Under the pieces are notes generated by a model. That model saw only the letters and a list, made by a program, of their open reading frames with translations, did not search any database and was not told where the DNA came from. Below are positions 15,640 to 23,920 of a stretch of 51,358 nt of DNA, piece by piece. A program made the position numbers and the translations under genes. How positions within the stretch are numbered: the first letter of the stretch is position 1; the number at the start of each line of letters is the position of its first letter. Source of the stretch: Streptosporangiaceae bacterium (GTDB lineage Bacteria > Actinomycetota > Actinomycetes > Streptosporangiales > Streptosporangiaceae). Where the stretch lies: the NCBI GenBank assembly GCA_019245115.1, contig JAFARZ010000135.1, positions 1 through 51,358 of the forward strand, read 5' to 3'.

Positions 15640-16944
15640 TTACTGGAACAGGCGGTATCGCTTTCGAGGTCGCATCCCCGCCCCGCGGCCTCGGATCTGC
15701 TCACCCCTGCGGTGTCCCGCCCGCAGCGGCTGAGCAGCGGTACCGCCGTTTTTCATGCCCCGGTCCGGCCGTTTCCGGCTCCGGGCGGTGAGGAGCACCG
15801 TGGTGGCCAGGCCGGTCGCGATGGTGGCCGCGGCCGAGGCCAGGAGGGTGTGCTGGGCGCCGAGCCAAGCGGTGAGCGGGCCGCCGAGCGCGGTGCCGAG
15901 CGGGGTCGCGAGCACGGTCAGCGCGCCGCGGGCGGCCAGGACCTGGGAGAGCAGTTCCGGGGGGCTTTCCCGCTGGAACAAGGTGGCCGACAGGGCGGGG
16001 TAGGGCGCATACAGCAGGCCGCCGGCGGCGAAGCAGGCCATGGCGAGAACGGGAAACCGGAACAGGCCCAGCGGGGCGAGCGCGGCGCCCCAGCCGATGA
16101 CCGCCACCACCAGGACCGGCCACAGCGGGAGGCGGCGGGCCAGGCCGGTAACAACGCTGCCGGCGGTCGCGCCGATCCCGAACACGGTCCAGAACAGGCC
16201 GAGCAGCGCGGCGCTGCCGCCCAGCGGTCCGGTCACGTACAGCGGCAGCGCCACCTCGACCGGGCCGTACAGGAAGTAGTAAACCAGGGTCAGGATGAGC
16301 AGGCCGGCCAGCGGTCTGCTGCGGGCGATCACCGCGAACCCCCGTGCCCGGTCCGGCTCGTCAGCGTCCGCGATCCCGGCGCTCCTCGGGTGACCCCGGA
16401 CGGTGGCCGCCACCGTGGCCAGCACGACGAAGGAGGCGGCGTCGGCGGCGACCGGCACCGCCGGCCCGGCGACCGCCACCGCCAGGCCCGCCAGCAGCGG
16501 GCCGATGACGAACGCGGCCATCCCGAAGCCTGACAGCAGCGCGTTCCCCGCGGTGCGGGACTCCGGCGGCAGGTGCTCAGCGACCAGTGTGTACTGCCCG
16601 GATATGCCCCAGGCGTGCAGCAGCGAAGACGCGGCCAGCAGCGCCACGTACGACCCGGTCCGCAAGGCGCCGAGCGCGTACAGCAGCGGGATCAGGCTCA
16701 GCGTCACCGCGCGCAGCGCCGCGTCTGCGGCGACCAGGTGCCGGCCGGCCAGCGCCCGTAGCGGCCGGGCCAGCAGCACCGCCCCGGCCGCGCCTGGCAG
16801 CGTGTAGGCGGCGACCGCCACGCCCACCACCAGCCCGCGATCGGCGGGCGCCGCGATCCGGATCGCCAGCCACGCCACGCCCACCGCGCTCATCCCGTCG
16901 CCGATCGCCGACACCGCGAACGCGGGCAGCAGGCGTCGCAGCAC
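15640..16944 (-). CDS. MFS transporter (enterobactin-exporter EntS-like architecture)
   Basis: The 434-residue protein has roughly twelve hydrophobic segments, starting 'LLPAFAVSAIGDGMSAVGVAWLAIRI' and including 'LVVGVAVAAYTLPGAAGAVLLARPLRALAGRHLVAADAALRA', a helix-loop motif typical of MFS exporters. A hydrophilic central loop occurs near residues 190-205. The last 45 residues are basic and low in hydrophobicity and probably cytoplasmic. The start is a GTG; no strong ribosome binding site is evident. Substrate unknown. About 90 bases separate it from the 3' end of hipA on the same strand. Confidence 0.82.
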   Translation of the reverse strand: MLRRLLPAFAVSAIGDGMSAVGVAWLAIRIAAPADRGLVVGVAVAAYTLPGAAGAVLLARPLRALAGRHLVAADAALRAVTLSLIPLLYALGALRTGSYVALLAASSLLHAWGISGQYTLVAEHLPPESRTAGNALLSGFGMAAFVIGPLLAGLAVAVAGPAVPVAADAASFVVLATVAATVRGHPRSAGIADADEPDRARGFAVIARSRPLAGLLILTLVYYFLYGPVEVALPLYVTGPLGGSAALLGLFWTVFGIGATAGSVVTGLARRLPLWPVLVVAVIGWGAALAPLGLFRFPVLAMACFAAGGLLYAPYPALSATLFQRESPPELLSQVLAARGALTVLATPLGTALGGPLTAWLGAQHTLLASAAATIATGLATTVLLTARSRKRPDRGMKNGGTAAQPLRAGHRRGEQIRGRGAGMRPRKRYRLFQ

Positions 16945-17035
16945 CGGACTCGCGATGACCGGCGAGACCGCGTCGCGGAACTTTGCGGCTAGCGGAGGAA
17001 AAATAGTTCGATGCGGACGGCGACCGGTCGTGGTA

Positions 17036-18283
17036 CTAGCTACCTCTGATCCGTTCGGCTTGCTTGCGGATGGCGGCGAAAACTCGTTCGTCGCCTGCTG
17101 TCGCAGGGATGGCAGTGAGTACCTGGTCCAGAGTTTCGGTTACGAGGGCCGATGCAGCCGGTCGCCTGATGCCCCAGGCGGCTGCCTCGTCAATGAGGCT
17201 AGCTCCGGTCACCTCCCGAATGTCGACCTGCCCGCCAACGCGCTGGCCGAGGTGAGTGTCGGCAGGCATTGGCTGGCCGGTGCTGTCGGTGAGGTCAAGG
17301 GCGATCGTCGAGAGCACGTCATACAGTGGCGCGAGCCTGATCGCCGGGCTGTCCTGGTCGTGCAGTACGGAAAAGTTCTTGGCATGCGCGTCCGCGTTGC
17401 CGACAGCCATGTTGAACGTCGTGCGGCGCAGGAGGCTGGTTACGTCGCGTGGGTCTCCGAAGTTTCGCAGCAGGTTTGCGAGGTCGCGCAGTGCTGGACC
17501 GCCCTGTTCCTCGTATTTCAGCCCGGGAGGCGTGGCGGTGGCCTGGCAGCCGTCCTCCTGGTGCACACGTACCGGAATATCGCCATCAGCACGATCGTGC
17601 CTGTCATAGCGCCTTACCGCCAGCACGGGAAGGCCGGTCACATCGAGCAGTTCGGCCTCCGGTACCGCCAGCCCGCATCCGGCGGCGAGCCGCAGACAGG
17701 TGGCCTCATTCGCAGCCATTGGGTGCGGGCCGTCGGGCTTGAGTATCCACGTAGACGGCGCATCTCCGTAAGGGAGCTGCCAGGTCCCGTCAGCGGCGCG
17801 GCCGAGGAGCGCCTTGCGTTGGAAGCCGGCCAGCGACGGGCGGAATCCGCGCTCGGGCGCGGCGCCCAGCGGGGCGACGTCGAGCGCGCCGATCACCCGT
17901 CTCAAGTCGCCGGAAGTCATAGGCGTGTACCCGCCCTCTGCGCCTGGTTGTTCCCCGTCGGGAAGCAGCATGACCGCGCCCGCACAGTCACGGCCGAACG
18001 CTTGCAGGATTCCGTAAGTGTCCGCCGGGCGGGTGCCGGCCAAGGCCGCCATCCGGGCGAGAATTGGTCCCTCGGGCAGCATGTTCTCAAAGAAATCCAT
18101 GCCACGCGTGTCCCGCGGGCCCGTCGGGCTGCCAATTGGCAGCCCGACGGACAGGACAGGGCTGCCAAGTCCCCACCGCTCGATCCCCTCCGGGCGCCAC
18201 TCCAGGTGGATCCTGTACTCCGGACCCGGCAGCAGCACCGCCACCGGAGTCTCATACAACCATGCGACGAGCCGGTCAGCCAC
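17036..18283 (-). CDS. hipA: HipA-type serine/threonine kinase toxin
   Basis: The 415-residue product has HipA kinase features: an N-terminal barrel ('VADRLVAWLYETPVAVLLPGPEYRIHLEW'), 'FFENMLPEGPILARMAALAG', the Gly-rich loop 'SLAGFQRKALL', ATP-site lysine in 'STWILKPDG', the catalytic loop 'NMAVGNADAHAKNFSVL' and the metal-binding 'RLAPLYDVLST'. HipA kinases phosphorylate aminoacyl-tRNA synthetases such as GltX and slow growth. The start is a GTG at 18283 that overlaps the hipB stop by eight bases; the upstream start at 18343 lies inside hipB. The key residues are intact, so the toxin is probably active. Confidence 0.9.
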   Translation of the reverse strand: MADRLVAWLYETPVAVLLPGPEYRIHLEWRPEGIERWGLGSPVLSVGLPIGSPTGPRDTRGMDFFENMLPEGPILARMAALAGTRPADTYGILQAFGRDCAGAVMLLPDGEQPGAEGGYTPMTSGDLRRVIGALDVAPLGAAPERGFRPSLAGFQRKALLGRAADGTWQLPYGDAPSTWILKPDGPHPMAANEATCLRLAAGCGLAVPEAELLDVTGLPVLAVRRYDRHDRADGDIPVRVHQEDGCQATATPPGLKYEEQGGPALRDLANLLRNFGDPRDVTSLLRRTTFNMAVGNADAHAKNFSVLHDQDSPAIRLAPLYDVLSTIALDLTDSTGQPMPADTHLGQRVGGQVDIREVTGASLIDEAAAWGIRRPAASALVTETLDQVLTAIPATAGDERVFAAIRKQAERIRGS

Positions 18284-18518
18284 GGCGTCCCCTCGGCCGG
18301 ACGACGACCTCACAGCCGACAAACCGCAGCAGCCGCAGCGCATGGGTCAGCGAACTGCCGAACTTGCCGCCCTCCAGCGACGACAGGTAAGGCTGCCCGA
18401 TCCCCATTGCGTCCGCCGCGTCTACCTGCGTCACCCCGGCCGCGGTCCGGAAGTGCTTCACCGCCGCCCCCAGGTCCCGCGCCGTGATCACCTGATACTC
18501 ATCGCGCCGTATCACCAT
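18276..18518 (-). CDS. hipB: HipB-like Xre-family antitoxin
   Basis: The 80-residue protein contains a helix-turn-helix ('DLGAAVKHFRTAAGVTQVDAADAMGIGQPYLSSLEGGKFGSSLTHALRLLRFVGCEVVVRPR'). HipB proteins dimerise on palindromic operators and hold HipA inactive. The ATG at 18518 was chosen because a TACTAT box lies exactly six bases upstream, matching the leaderless pattern of mazE; an in-frame ATG at 18545 would cover that box. It overlaps hipA by eight bases, consistent with coupled expression and autoregulation. Confidence 0.87.
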   Translation of the reverse strand: MVIRRDEYQVITARDLGAAVKHFRTAAGVTQVDAADAMGIGQPYLSSLEGGKFGSSLTHALRLLRFVGCEVVVRPRGRRG

Positions 18519-18567
18519 AGACCAATAGTAGCCGGTTATCGGCAAACAACGATATCACTTATTTGTG
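18519..18567 (-). promoter_or_regulatory. Leaderless hipBA promoter region with candidate operator
   Basis: On the minus strand TACTAT (18530-18525) is followed by six bases and the ATG of hipB, with no Shine-Dalgarno sequence. Upstream, around 18544-18567, an AT-rich imperfect inverted repeat is centred on GATATC, flanked by CAAA and TTTG. It is a reasonable HipB operator candidate, but the symmetry is weak. Confidence 0.45.
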
Positions 18568-18598
18568 ATCCGCCGTGAGCCAGACGGCCCGGGTACTG

Positions 18599-19045
18599 CT
18601 ATCGAGCTGGCGCGACGGCCTTGAACGAGCCGTCAGCGTGGTTCTGGCGCGGCTTCTCGCCAGTGAACAGGTACAGCGGCCAGCCGTTGAAGGTGACCTG
18701 GCCGTTGATCTTGCCGAACTTCCCGCGAATCCTGACACCGCGGGCCACGACCGGGACGCCGCGCACTGGTGGCCAGATGGCCGCGCACGGTCCGGTGCAG
18801 GTGCCGGCCTTCCCCCGGCTGTCACCGGTAAAGGTGTACACCACCAGGCCCTTGCCCTCTACCAGCACCGGGCTCTTGACGCCGGCGACGTGCTGCGTCC
18901 GGAACACGACCGCGTTCCGGGGGGCACGCTGCGACGCGCCCAGCGCCGACGATGCACCCAACGCCGATGACGCGCCCCAGCCAGATCCCGCCAGCAGCGC
19001 CACCGACACCAAGCCCAAACCGGCGGCACGCAAACCAGCACGCAT
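18599..19045 (-). CDS. Secreted COG4315-type (Yx(FWY)xxD motif) protein
   Basis: The 148-residue product starts at an ATG preceded by AAGGGGAG and begins with a signal peptide ('MRAGLRAAGLGLVSVALLAGSGWG'). It lacks a lipobox cysteine, so it is probably secreted rather than lipid-anchored. The mature part has the two diagnostic half-repeats: 'GLVVYTFTGDSRGKAGTCTGPCAAIWPP' and 'FNGWPLYLFTGEKPRQNHADGSFKAVAP'. The paired Cys residues likely form a disulfide. Family function is unknown. A short internal duplication ('SSALGASSALGAS') follows the signal peptide. Confidence 0.85.
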   Translation of the reverse strand: MRAGLRAAGLGLVSVALLAGSGWGASSALGASSALGASQRAPRNAVVFRTQHVAGVKSPVLVEGKGLVVYTFTGDSRGKAGTCTGPCAAIWPPVRGVPVVARGVRIRGKFGKINGQVTFNGWPLYLFTGEKPRQNHADGSFKAVAPAR

Positions 19046-19167
19046 AACCCACTCCCCTTCATGATCCCGCTTCCCGTATGTATGTCCTTCCCCACCCGAT
19101 AGGGATACGGCCGGCCGGCCCGAACGGTTCACGGGTTCAGCGGTTTATGATCCGTCGTGGAGGTCCC

Positions 19168-20061
19168 ATGCGCATCAGCCTTGGTGATGTGTCCTTGTGG
19201 TTCGATGTATCCGGGCCGTCGGTGATTCCGCGGAGGGACACGACGGTAGAGCGCCCGGTCCTGGTGGCTGTCCACGGCGGCCCCGGCTTGGATCACCTCA
19301 CGGTGAAGTCCGCCCTGGGGCCGCTGACTGAGGACTTCCAGGTCGTGTACTTCGACCTGCGGGGCCACGGCCGCAGCGATCACAGCAGCGCTGAGTTCTG
19401 GAACATGCGGACCTGGGCTGATGACCTGCGGCGGCTGTGCGACGCGCTCGGACTGCCCAAGCCGGTGGTCCTCGGCAGCAGCTTCGGCGGCTTCGTGGCG
19501 CTCACCTATGCGGCGCTGTTCCCCGATCATCCCGGCGGCGTGATCCTGGCCAGCACAACCGGGGGCCACCAGGACCAGCAGCGGGTCATCGAGACATTCG
19601 GCCGCCTCGGCGGCCCGGAGGCGGCCGCCGTCGCCCGGCGCACCTACGCCGATAAGACCGGAGACAGTCAGGCTGAGTTCCTCCGCGTCTGCTACCCGCT
19701 TTACAGCGCCGCGCCGGGCTGGGCCGAGGAATCCCGCCAGCTCCAGGCCCGGATGATCAAGAACATGGACGTCGCCTTGCACTACTCCACCCACGAGGTC
19801 CACGCCTTCGACCCCTGGAGCGTGATCGGCACCGTCAGGTGTCCCGTGCTGGTCCTGGCCGGCGAGGACGACCCCATCTGCCCGCTACCTGTGGTCGAGG
19901 AACTCGCCAGGCGACTGCCGGAGGAATCCGCCCGCCTGTTGTGCCTTCCCCGCGCGCGCCACACCATCTTCCGTGACCGCCCAGATCTCGCTTTCCCGGC
20001 CGTCAGGCACTTCGTCTCCCAGGTCAGGGAAGCCATTCCGCAAACTGCTGACACATCGTGA
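19168..20061 (+). CDS. Alpha/beta hydrolase, proline iminopeptidase-like (S33)
   Basis: The 297-residue product begins 'MRISLGDVSLWFDVSGP' after GGAGG. It carries the HGGPG oxyanion motif ('LVAVHGGPGLDHL'), 'VVYFDLRGHGRSD', the nucleophile elbow 'LGSSFGGFVALTYA', the acid in 'LAGEDDPICPL' and the base in 'RARHTIFRD'. HGGPG is characteristic of prolyl iminopeptidases and related hydrolases. The upstream in-frame ATG (19078) has no ribosome binding site. It may be a peptidase or a lactone/ester hydrolase; substrate unknown. It is convergent with the next gene, with 14 bases between stops. Confidence 0.87.
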   Translation: MRISLGDVSLWFDVSGPSVIPRRDTTVERPVLVAVHGGPGLDHLTVKSALGPLTEDFQVVYFDLRGHGRSDHSSAEFWNMRTWADDLRRLCDALGLPKPVVLGSSFGGFVALTYAALFPDHPGGVILASTTGGHQDQQRVIETFGRLGGPEAAAVARRTYADKTGDSQAEFLRVCYPLYSAAPGWAEESRQLQARMIKNMDVALHYSTHEVHAFDPWSVIGTVRCPVLVLAGEDDPICPLPVVEELARRLPEESARLLCLPRARHTIFRDRPDLAFPAVRHFVSQVREAIPQTADTS

Positions 20062-20075
20062 CCATTATCTAGCTA

Positions 20076-20735
20076 TCATGCGTTTACGTCGTGACCGAAG
20101 TCACGTTCGCGATTGGTGCGCCACGATGCAAGGTACTTCAATTTAGTCCCGTGAACCACCTCGTAAAGTTCTGCCCACGACGCCAGCTCCTCTAGCGCGG
20201 ATCTGCCCACCCACGGCGTCGAACTCGGGCGAAACGCCGTATTCCACCAGAGTGCGTGCCGGATGATAAGCTCGTGAAACAACAGTTCGTTTACCGTCTT
20301 AGCTTTTATTGCAGCATTGGCCCGCTCAAAGAAACGCAAGATAGTGTTGGCATCGTGAAACGGGGTATATTCGAGGTCGCCATCGTACGAAGAGAGGCGC
20401 GGGTCCTTCTGAAGATCATCGCGGGTCACGGCGAGCACGTGACGGCCGCCACCGCGCTTTCGGAGATGGTCTATCAACCGGACTCTGCAATCCTCGATCG
20501 CACCAGTCACTAGTTCTTGGTGAAGCGCTAGAACTCTGTCCACTTGCTTGTCGTGCCGATCGGCGTCGAGCGTAATTACCGCGAGAACCAGGGCGATCAG
20601 GACGCCCGTCGCCTGAAGCCCGCTCGCATAGGCAGAATAGCGGCTCGAGTTAAGGAATGATGCTGGCGCGATCAGGGCAACCAGTATAACCGTCCCGAAA
20701 ACGTACAGGTAGATGCTTCTTCTGCGCAGTGTCAT
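20076..20735 (-). CDS. Hypothetical two-TM membrane protein with helical cytoplasmic domain
   Basis: The 219-residue protein starts at an ATG preceded by GAAGGGA. Two hydrophobic segments (about residues 8-28, 'YLYVFGTVILVALIAPASFL', and 38-58, 'GLQATGVLIALVLAVITLD') are followed by a soluble helical region ('DKQVDRVLALHQELVTGAIEDCRVRLIDHLRK', 'DANTILRFFERANAAIKAKTVNELLFHELIIRHALWWN'). The last pattern, one or two helices before a Trp-rich end, recalls DUF4760-like membrane proteins, but the match is weak. Third-position GC is lower than in neighbouring genes, so it may be acquired. Function unknown. Confidence 0.7.
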   Translation of the reverse strand: MTLRRRSIYLYVFGTVILVALIAPASFLNSSRYSAYASGLQATGVLIALVLAVITLDADRHDKQVDRVLALHQELVTGAIEDCRVRLIDHLRKRGGGRHVLAVTRDDLQKDPRLSSYDGDLEYTPFHDANTILRFFERANAAIKAKTVNELLFHELIIRHALWWNTAFRPSSTPWVGRSALEELASWAELYEVVHGTKLKYLASWRTNRERDFGHDVNA

Positions 20736-20889
20736 ATCAGGTCCCTTCCGCTGCAGGATCCACGCTGCCACGACCCTCGGCCCCCTCGCAGTGCCAACAC
20801 CCGACTTCGTTCCCGTCTCAGCGGTCGTGTCAGTGGTCGTGTCAGGGGCGTGGCGGAGGCGTGACAGGACCGGCCGGGATGGTGGAGCC

Positions 20890-21115
20890 ATGACACACCG
20901 CCAGCCAGCACAGGAGAACCCGATGCAGACCTGCCGGGACGACACCACCGTCGAGATCCGGCCCGCGGACCCCGGCAAGAGCCGCGACGTGAAACTGGCA
21001 CGCCGGCACCACGCTGGGCCGGATCCGCAACACCCTCACCAGCACCGGCGGCACCCCCGCCCTGACCATCCACGCCACCACCACGCTCGGCGACATCACC
21101 GCCCGGAGCCTGTGA
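20890..21115 (+). pseudogene. Remnant of a DUF4097-like beta-strand repeat protein
   Basis: The start region reads 'MTHRQPAQENPMQTCRDDTTVEIRPADPGKSRDVKL'. After a frameshift near 21000, another frame continues 'AGTTLGRIRNTLTSTGGTPALTIHATTTLGDITARSL' to a stop at 21115. The 'TTxGRIRNxL...TIHATTxLGDITxR' ending is typical of DUF4097 proteins, which are normally more than 200 residues, so most of the middle is missing. A gene of this class often sits beside PadR-type regulators. This is a deletion derivative. Confidence 0.5.
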
Positions 21116-21135
21116 TGAACGTGGACGACGCCACC

Positions 21136-21885
21136 TCACATCCGGGATCTCAGCACGTCGACTTCGCAGCCTGGCGAGAACGGGTCATAGCCGTGCTCGA
21201 CCAGCCAGCGGACCGCCTTCAGGCTTCGCAGCGACCACCACGCGCGGATCATGTCGAGGTCGATGTCGGCGCCGTAGCCGGCGACGACGTCGCCAAGGTG
21301 CTCCTCGTGTCCCAGCGTCAAGATGGCGAGGTCGTACAGGGCATCGCCCTGGGCCGCCTCGGACCAGTCGATCACGCCGGTGACCTCGTCACCGTCGACG
21401 AACACGTGGGCGACCTGCAGGTCGCCGTGCGTGAACACCCGTGTCCACGGCCGGAGCGCGGCCTCGGCAACCCGGCGATTGCGCGTGACCAGGTCGGCGG
21501 GAAGGACATCGTTGGTGACGAGCCACTCGCATTCGCCGTCGAGGTGCGACGCGATCTCGTCGAGGCTCTGATCCGGAAGCCATGGCGGCAGCGGCGCGTC
21601 GTGCAGCATCCGGGCGGCGGCACCCGCCGCCGCCCACGCCGCCGGCGATGCGGTCGACGGCTCGCCGAGGCGGCCGAGTGCCGTCCCCGGGAGGGCGGCG
21701 AGCGCGAGCACGGGCGGCTTGCGCCATAGGACCTCCGGAGTCGGGACCGGCGCCAAGGCCATCGCCTCGACCTCGACGTCGGTGCGCGTCTGGTCAGCGT
21801 CGATCTTCAGGAACACGTCGCCGACGCGCAGTGTCGCGCGCTCGCTATGGGCGACGACGACCTCGACCTCCTCCACGCCGGCCAT
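21136..21885 (-). CDS. Aminoglycoside phosphotransferase (APH)-family kinase-like protein
   Basis: The 249-residue product has the APH fold: 'VFLKIDADQTRTDVEVEAMALAPVPTPEVLWRKPPVLALAALPGTALG', then the catalytic loop 'RVFTHGDLQVAHVFVDGDEVTGVIDWSEAAQGDALYDLAILTLGH'. The HGD catalytic Asp and the IDW metal-binding Asp are present, but the Asn usually four residues after HGDLx is His in 'HGDLQVAH', a variant I recall in actinobacterial members. The ATG at 21885 starts the domain. The same frame stays open for a further 575 codons antisense to ilvD, a GC-skew artefact. Substrate unknown; not evidently a resistance gene. It is divergent from ilvD with 66 bases between starts. Confidence 0.82.
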   Translation of the reverse strand: MAGVEEVEVVVAHSERATLRVGDVFLKIDADQTRTDVEVEAMALAPVPTPEVLWRKPPVLALAALPGTALGRLGEPSTASPAAWAAAGAAARMLHDAPLPPWLPDQSLDEIASHLDGECEWLVTNDVLPADLVTRNRRVAEAALRPWTRVFTHGDLQVAHVFVDGDEVTGVIDWSEAAQGDALYDLAILTLGHEEHLGDVVAGYGADIDLDMIRAWWSLRSLKAVRWLVEHGYDPFSPGCEVDVLRSRM

Positions 21886-21951
21886 TATCGCGGGGAAGAC
21901 CACCCCTGATAACATCGGCCACGATCCAGTGCAGGACACAAGGGACCAACG

Positions 21952-23754
21952 GTGAGCGACGCGGAAGCGTGGAGACCGGGACAGGACACGCAGGCGGTCG
22001 CGACGGCGCGCCTGCAGGGTCAGAACCCCGACAAGATCCACTCCCCGGCATGGGGAGTCATCGGCAACCTCGGCGACAGCATCTGCTACGCGGGTGTCGC
22101 CGCCAAGGTCGAGGCGATCCAGGCCGAGCTGCGCCGCCGCGTCGTCGATGCCGATCTCCCCGTGCGAGTCATCGCGCCGAACTTCGCCGGAGGGATCTCC
22201 GACGGGCAGCGCAACGGCACACCGGAGATGCGCTACTCGCTGATCGGCCGTGAGACCAGCAACGACGGCGTCTGCCTGCACCTGGAAGGCAGCGATATCC
22301 GCGGCGTGATCGCCGTCGTCGCCTGCGACAAGCCGCCGGTCGGGACGCTGGCCGCTATCCTCGAGCGCAACGTTCCCGCGGTGATCATGTCCGACGGCTC
22401 CATCCGCCCCGGCACCGACTCCCGCACAGGCGAGCCGATCGACATCGTCTCCTGCTTTCAGGCGGCGGCGGAGACGCCGGAGGAGCGGCGCCGCATCGCG
22501 CTGGAGGGCTCGCCGGGCCATGGCAGCTGCGGCGGGATGTTCACGTACAACACCATGCAGTCGTTCATCGCGACCTGCGGCATGGAGCCGCTGCACATGG
22601 TGAGCCCGGCGTCGGAGGATCGCCGCCGCATCAAGGAGTTCCCCGCGCAACTGCTCGACGCGCTCCAGCTGCTCTCCGAGCGCGACATCCGCCCCCGCGA
22701 CATCGTCACCCGGGCGTCGCTGCGCAACGCGACGCTGGTAGCGATCGCCATGGGCGGCTCCACCAACGTCGTGCTTCACGCACCGGAGCTGGCCCGCGCC
22801 GCTGGCATCGCCTTCTGGCGCGAGGTGATCACGCAGGACGAGTTCAACCGGGTGTCGCGCACGCTGCCCGTGCTGGTGAACGCCCGTCCCTTCGGCCGCT
22901 ACTCGATGGTCGACATCGACGCCAAGGGCGGCCTGCCGGTGATCGTGCGGGAGCTGCTGGCCGCGGGGCTGCTGGACGGCGACTGCATGACCTGCACGGG
23001 AGAGACGCTGGCCGAACAGATCGCGCGCCTGCGCCCGGCCGCCCCCGACGGCGAGGTGATCCACCCGCTTTCGGCGCCGTTCAAGCCGACCGGCGGCCTG
23101 CGGCTGCTCCACGGCAACCTCGCCCCCGGCGGCGGCGCCGTGATCAAGCTCGCGGGGGTCGAAGGCGGCATGGAGGGCGGCCGGTTCGCCGGGCGCGCCC
23201 GCGTCTTCAACAGCGAGGCGGCGCTGATCGAGGCACTCGCCACCACGCCGGGGCAATTCGAGGACCGCGACATGGTGGTTATCCGCTACGAGGGGCCACG
23301 CGGCGCTCCGGGCATGCCGGAGCTGCTCGATCCGACCTCGCGGATCACCGCGCTCTGCCGGCGTCGCGGCATCACGATCGCACTCATGACCGACGCCCGC
23401 TTCTCGGGGGGATCGGTGGGACTCGTCATCGGCCACGTGTCGCCGGAGGCGGCGCTGGGGGGGCCGATCGCGCTCATCGAGGACGGCGACACGATCGTCG
23501 TGGACGTGAATCAGGACACCCTCGATTGCACCGAACTGGAAGACGCCGGAACACTCTCGGCACGCCGTGCGCGGTGGGAGGCGGAAGCCGAGCGCAACGG
23601 GGGCACACATCAGCTGGTGCGGCCCGTCAGCACGCGGCTGCTGCGGCGGATGCGCGCCTGCGCATTGCCTCCGCTACAGGGCGCCGGACTGTCGGATACC
23701 GGACTGTCGGATACCGGACTGTCGGATGCCGATGGCCGCGGGAGCCCAGGGTAG
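21952..23754 (+). CDS. IlvD/Edd family dehydratase
   Basis: The 600-residue enzyme dehydrates a dihydroxy acid using an iron-sulfur cluster. Ligand and active-site regions are visible: Cys in 'GVIAVVACDKPPVGTLA', Cys in 'GHGSCGGMFTYNTMQSFI', 'MTCTGETLAEQ', 'AIAMGGSTNVVLH' and the catalytic Ser in 'MTDARFSGGSVGLVIGHVSPEA'. It starts at a GTG with AAGGGA upstream. 'PPVGT' and 'FTYNTM' depart from canonical IlvD ('PG', 'TANTM'), and no other branched-chain biosynthesis gene is nearby, so it may act on a sugar acid rather than dihydroxyisovalerate. The extreme C-terminus carries three copies of a GLSDT-type pentapeptide not expected in the family. Confidence 0.87.
   Translation: MSDAEAWRPGQDTQAVATARLQGQNPDKIHSPAWGVIGNLGDSICYAGVAAKVEAIQAELRRRVVDADLPVRVIAPNFAGGISDGQRNGTPEMRYSLIGRETSNDGVCLHLEGSDIRGVIAVVACDKPPVGTLAAILERNVPAVIMSDGSIRPGTDSRTGEPIDIVSCFQAAAETPEERRRIALEGSPGHGSCGGMFTYNTMQSFIATCGMEPLHMVSPASEDRRRIKEFPAQLLDALQLLSERDIRPRDIVTRASLRNATLVAIAMGGSTNVVLHAPELARAAGIAFWREVITQDEFNRVSRTLPVLVNARPFGRYSMVDIDAKGGLPVIVRELLAAGLLDGDCMTCTGETLAEQIARLRPAAPDGEVIHPLSAPFKPTGGLRLLHGNLAPGGGAVIKLAGVEGGMEGGRFAGRARVFNSEAALIEALATTPGQFEDRDMVVIRYEGPRGAPGMPELLDPTSRITALCRRRGITIALMTDARFSGGSVGLVIGHVSPEAALGGPIALIEDGDTIVVDVNQDTLDCTELEDAGTLSARRARWEAEAERNGGTHQLVRPVSTRLLRRMRACALPPLQGAGLSDTGLSDTGLSDADGRGSPG
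23686..23730 (+). repeat. Three tandem 15-bp repeats at the 3' end of the dehydratase gene
   Basis: Units GGACTGTCGGATACC at 23686-23700 and 23701-23715 are identical, and the third (23716-23730) differs by one base. The repeats are in frame and encode GLSDT/GLSDA near the C-terminus. Copy number could vary by slippage without breaking the frame. Confidence 0.85.
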
Positions 23755-23829
23755 GGAACCGCAAGCGCGTTCAGGCCGCGATGGCCGCCGCCTCGTAGCC
23801 CGTGACCGGCCCGTTGCCGCCCGGGAGAC

Positions 23830-23846
23830 CTGAAAGAGGCTTTCAT
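23830..23846. promoter_or_regulatory. Upstream operator half of the ArsR-like regulator operon (imperfect palindrome)
   Basis: CTGAAAGAGGCTTTCAT repeats the core of the perfect palindrome 40 bases downstream, with two changes. The spacing between centres is close to four helical turns, so two dimers could bind the same face of DNA. Confidence 0.65.
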
Positions 23847-23869
23847 AGTTGCCCGGAATGTGGTTAACT

Positions 23870-23886
23870 CTGAAAGAGTCTTTCAG
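23870..23886. promoter_or_regulatory. Perfect 17-bp palindromic operator before the ArsR-like regulator
   Basis: CTGAAAGAGTCTTTCAG is a perfect palindrome around a central G, lying 34 bases before the regulator start. Repressors of the ArsR family bind such sites across their promoters, so autorepression of the regulator-MFS operon is the likely role. Confidence 0.75.
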
Positions 23887-23920
23887 ATCATGCCGGAGAC
23901 GGGAAGGAGCGGGGAAGCAG

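Noticed and set aside
21136..23610. An 824-codon open frame antisense to the dehydratase gene
   Set aside because: Only the last 249 codons (from 21885) encode a real domain; the rest mirrors ilvD codons with high third-position GC and has His/Arg-rich nonsense composition.
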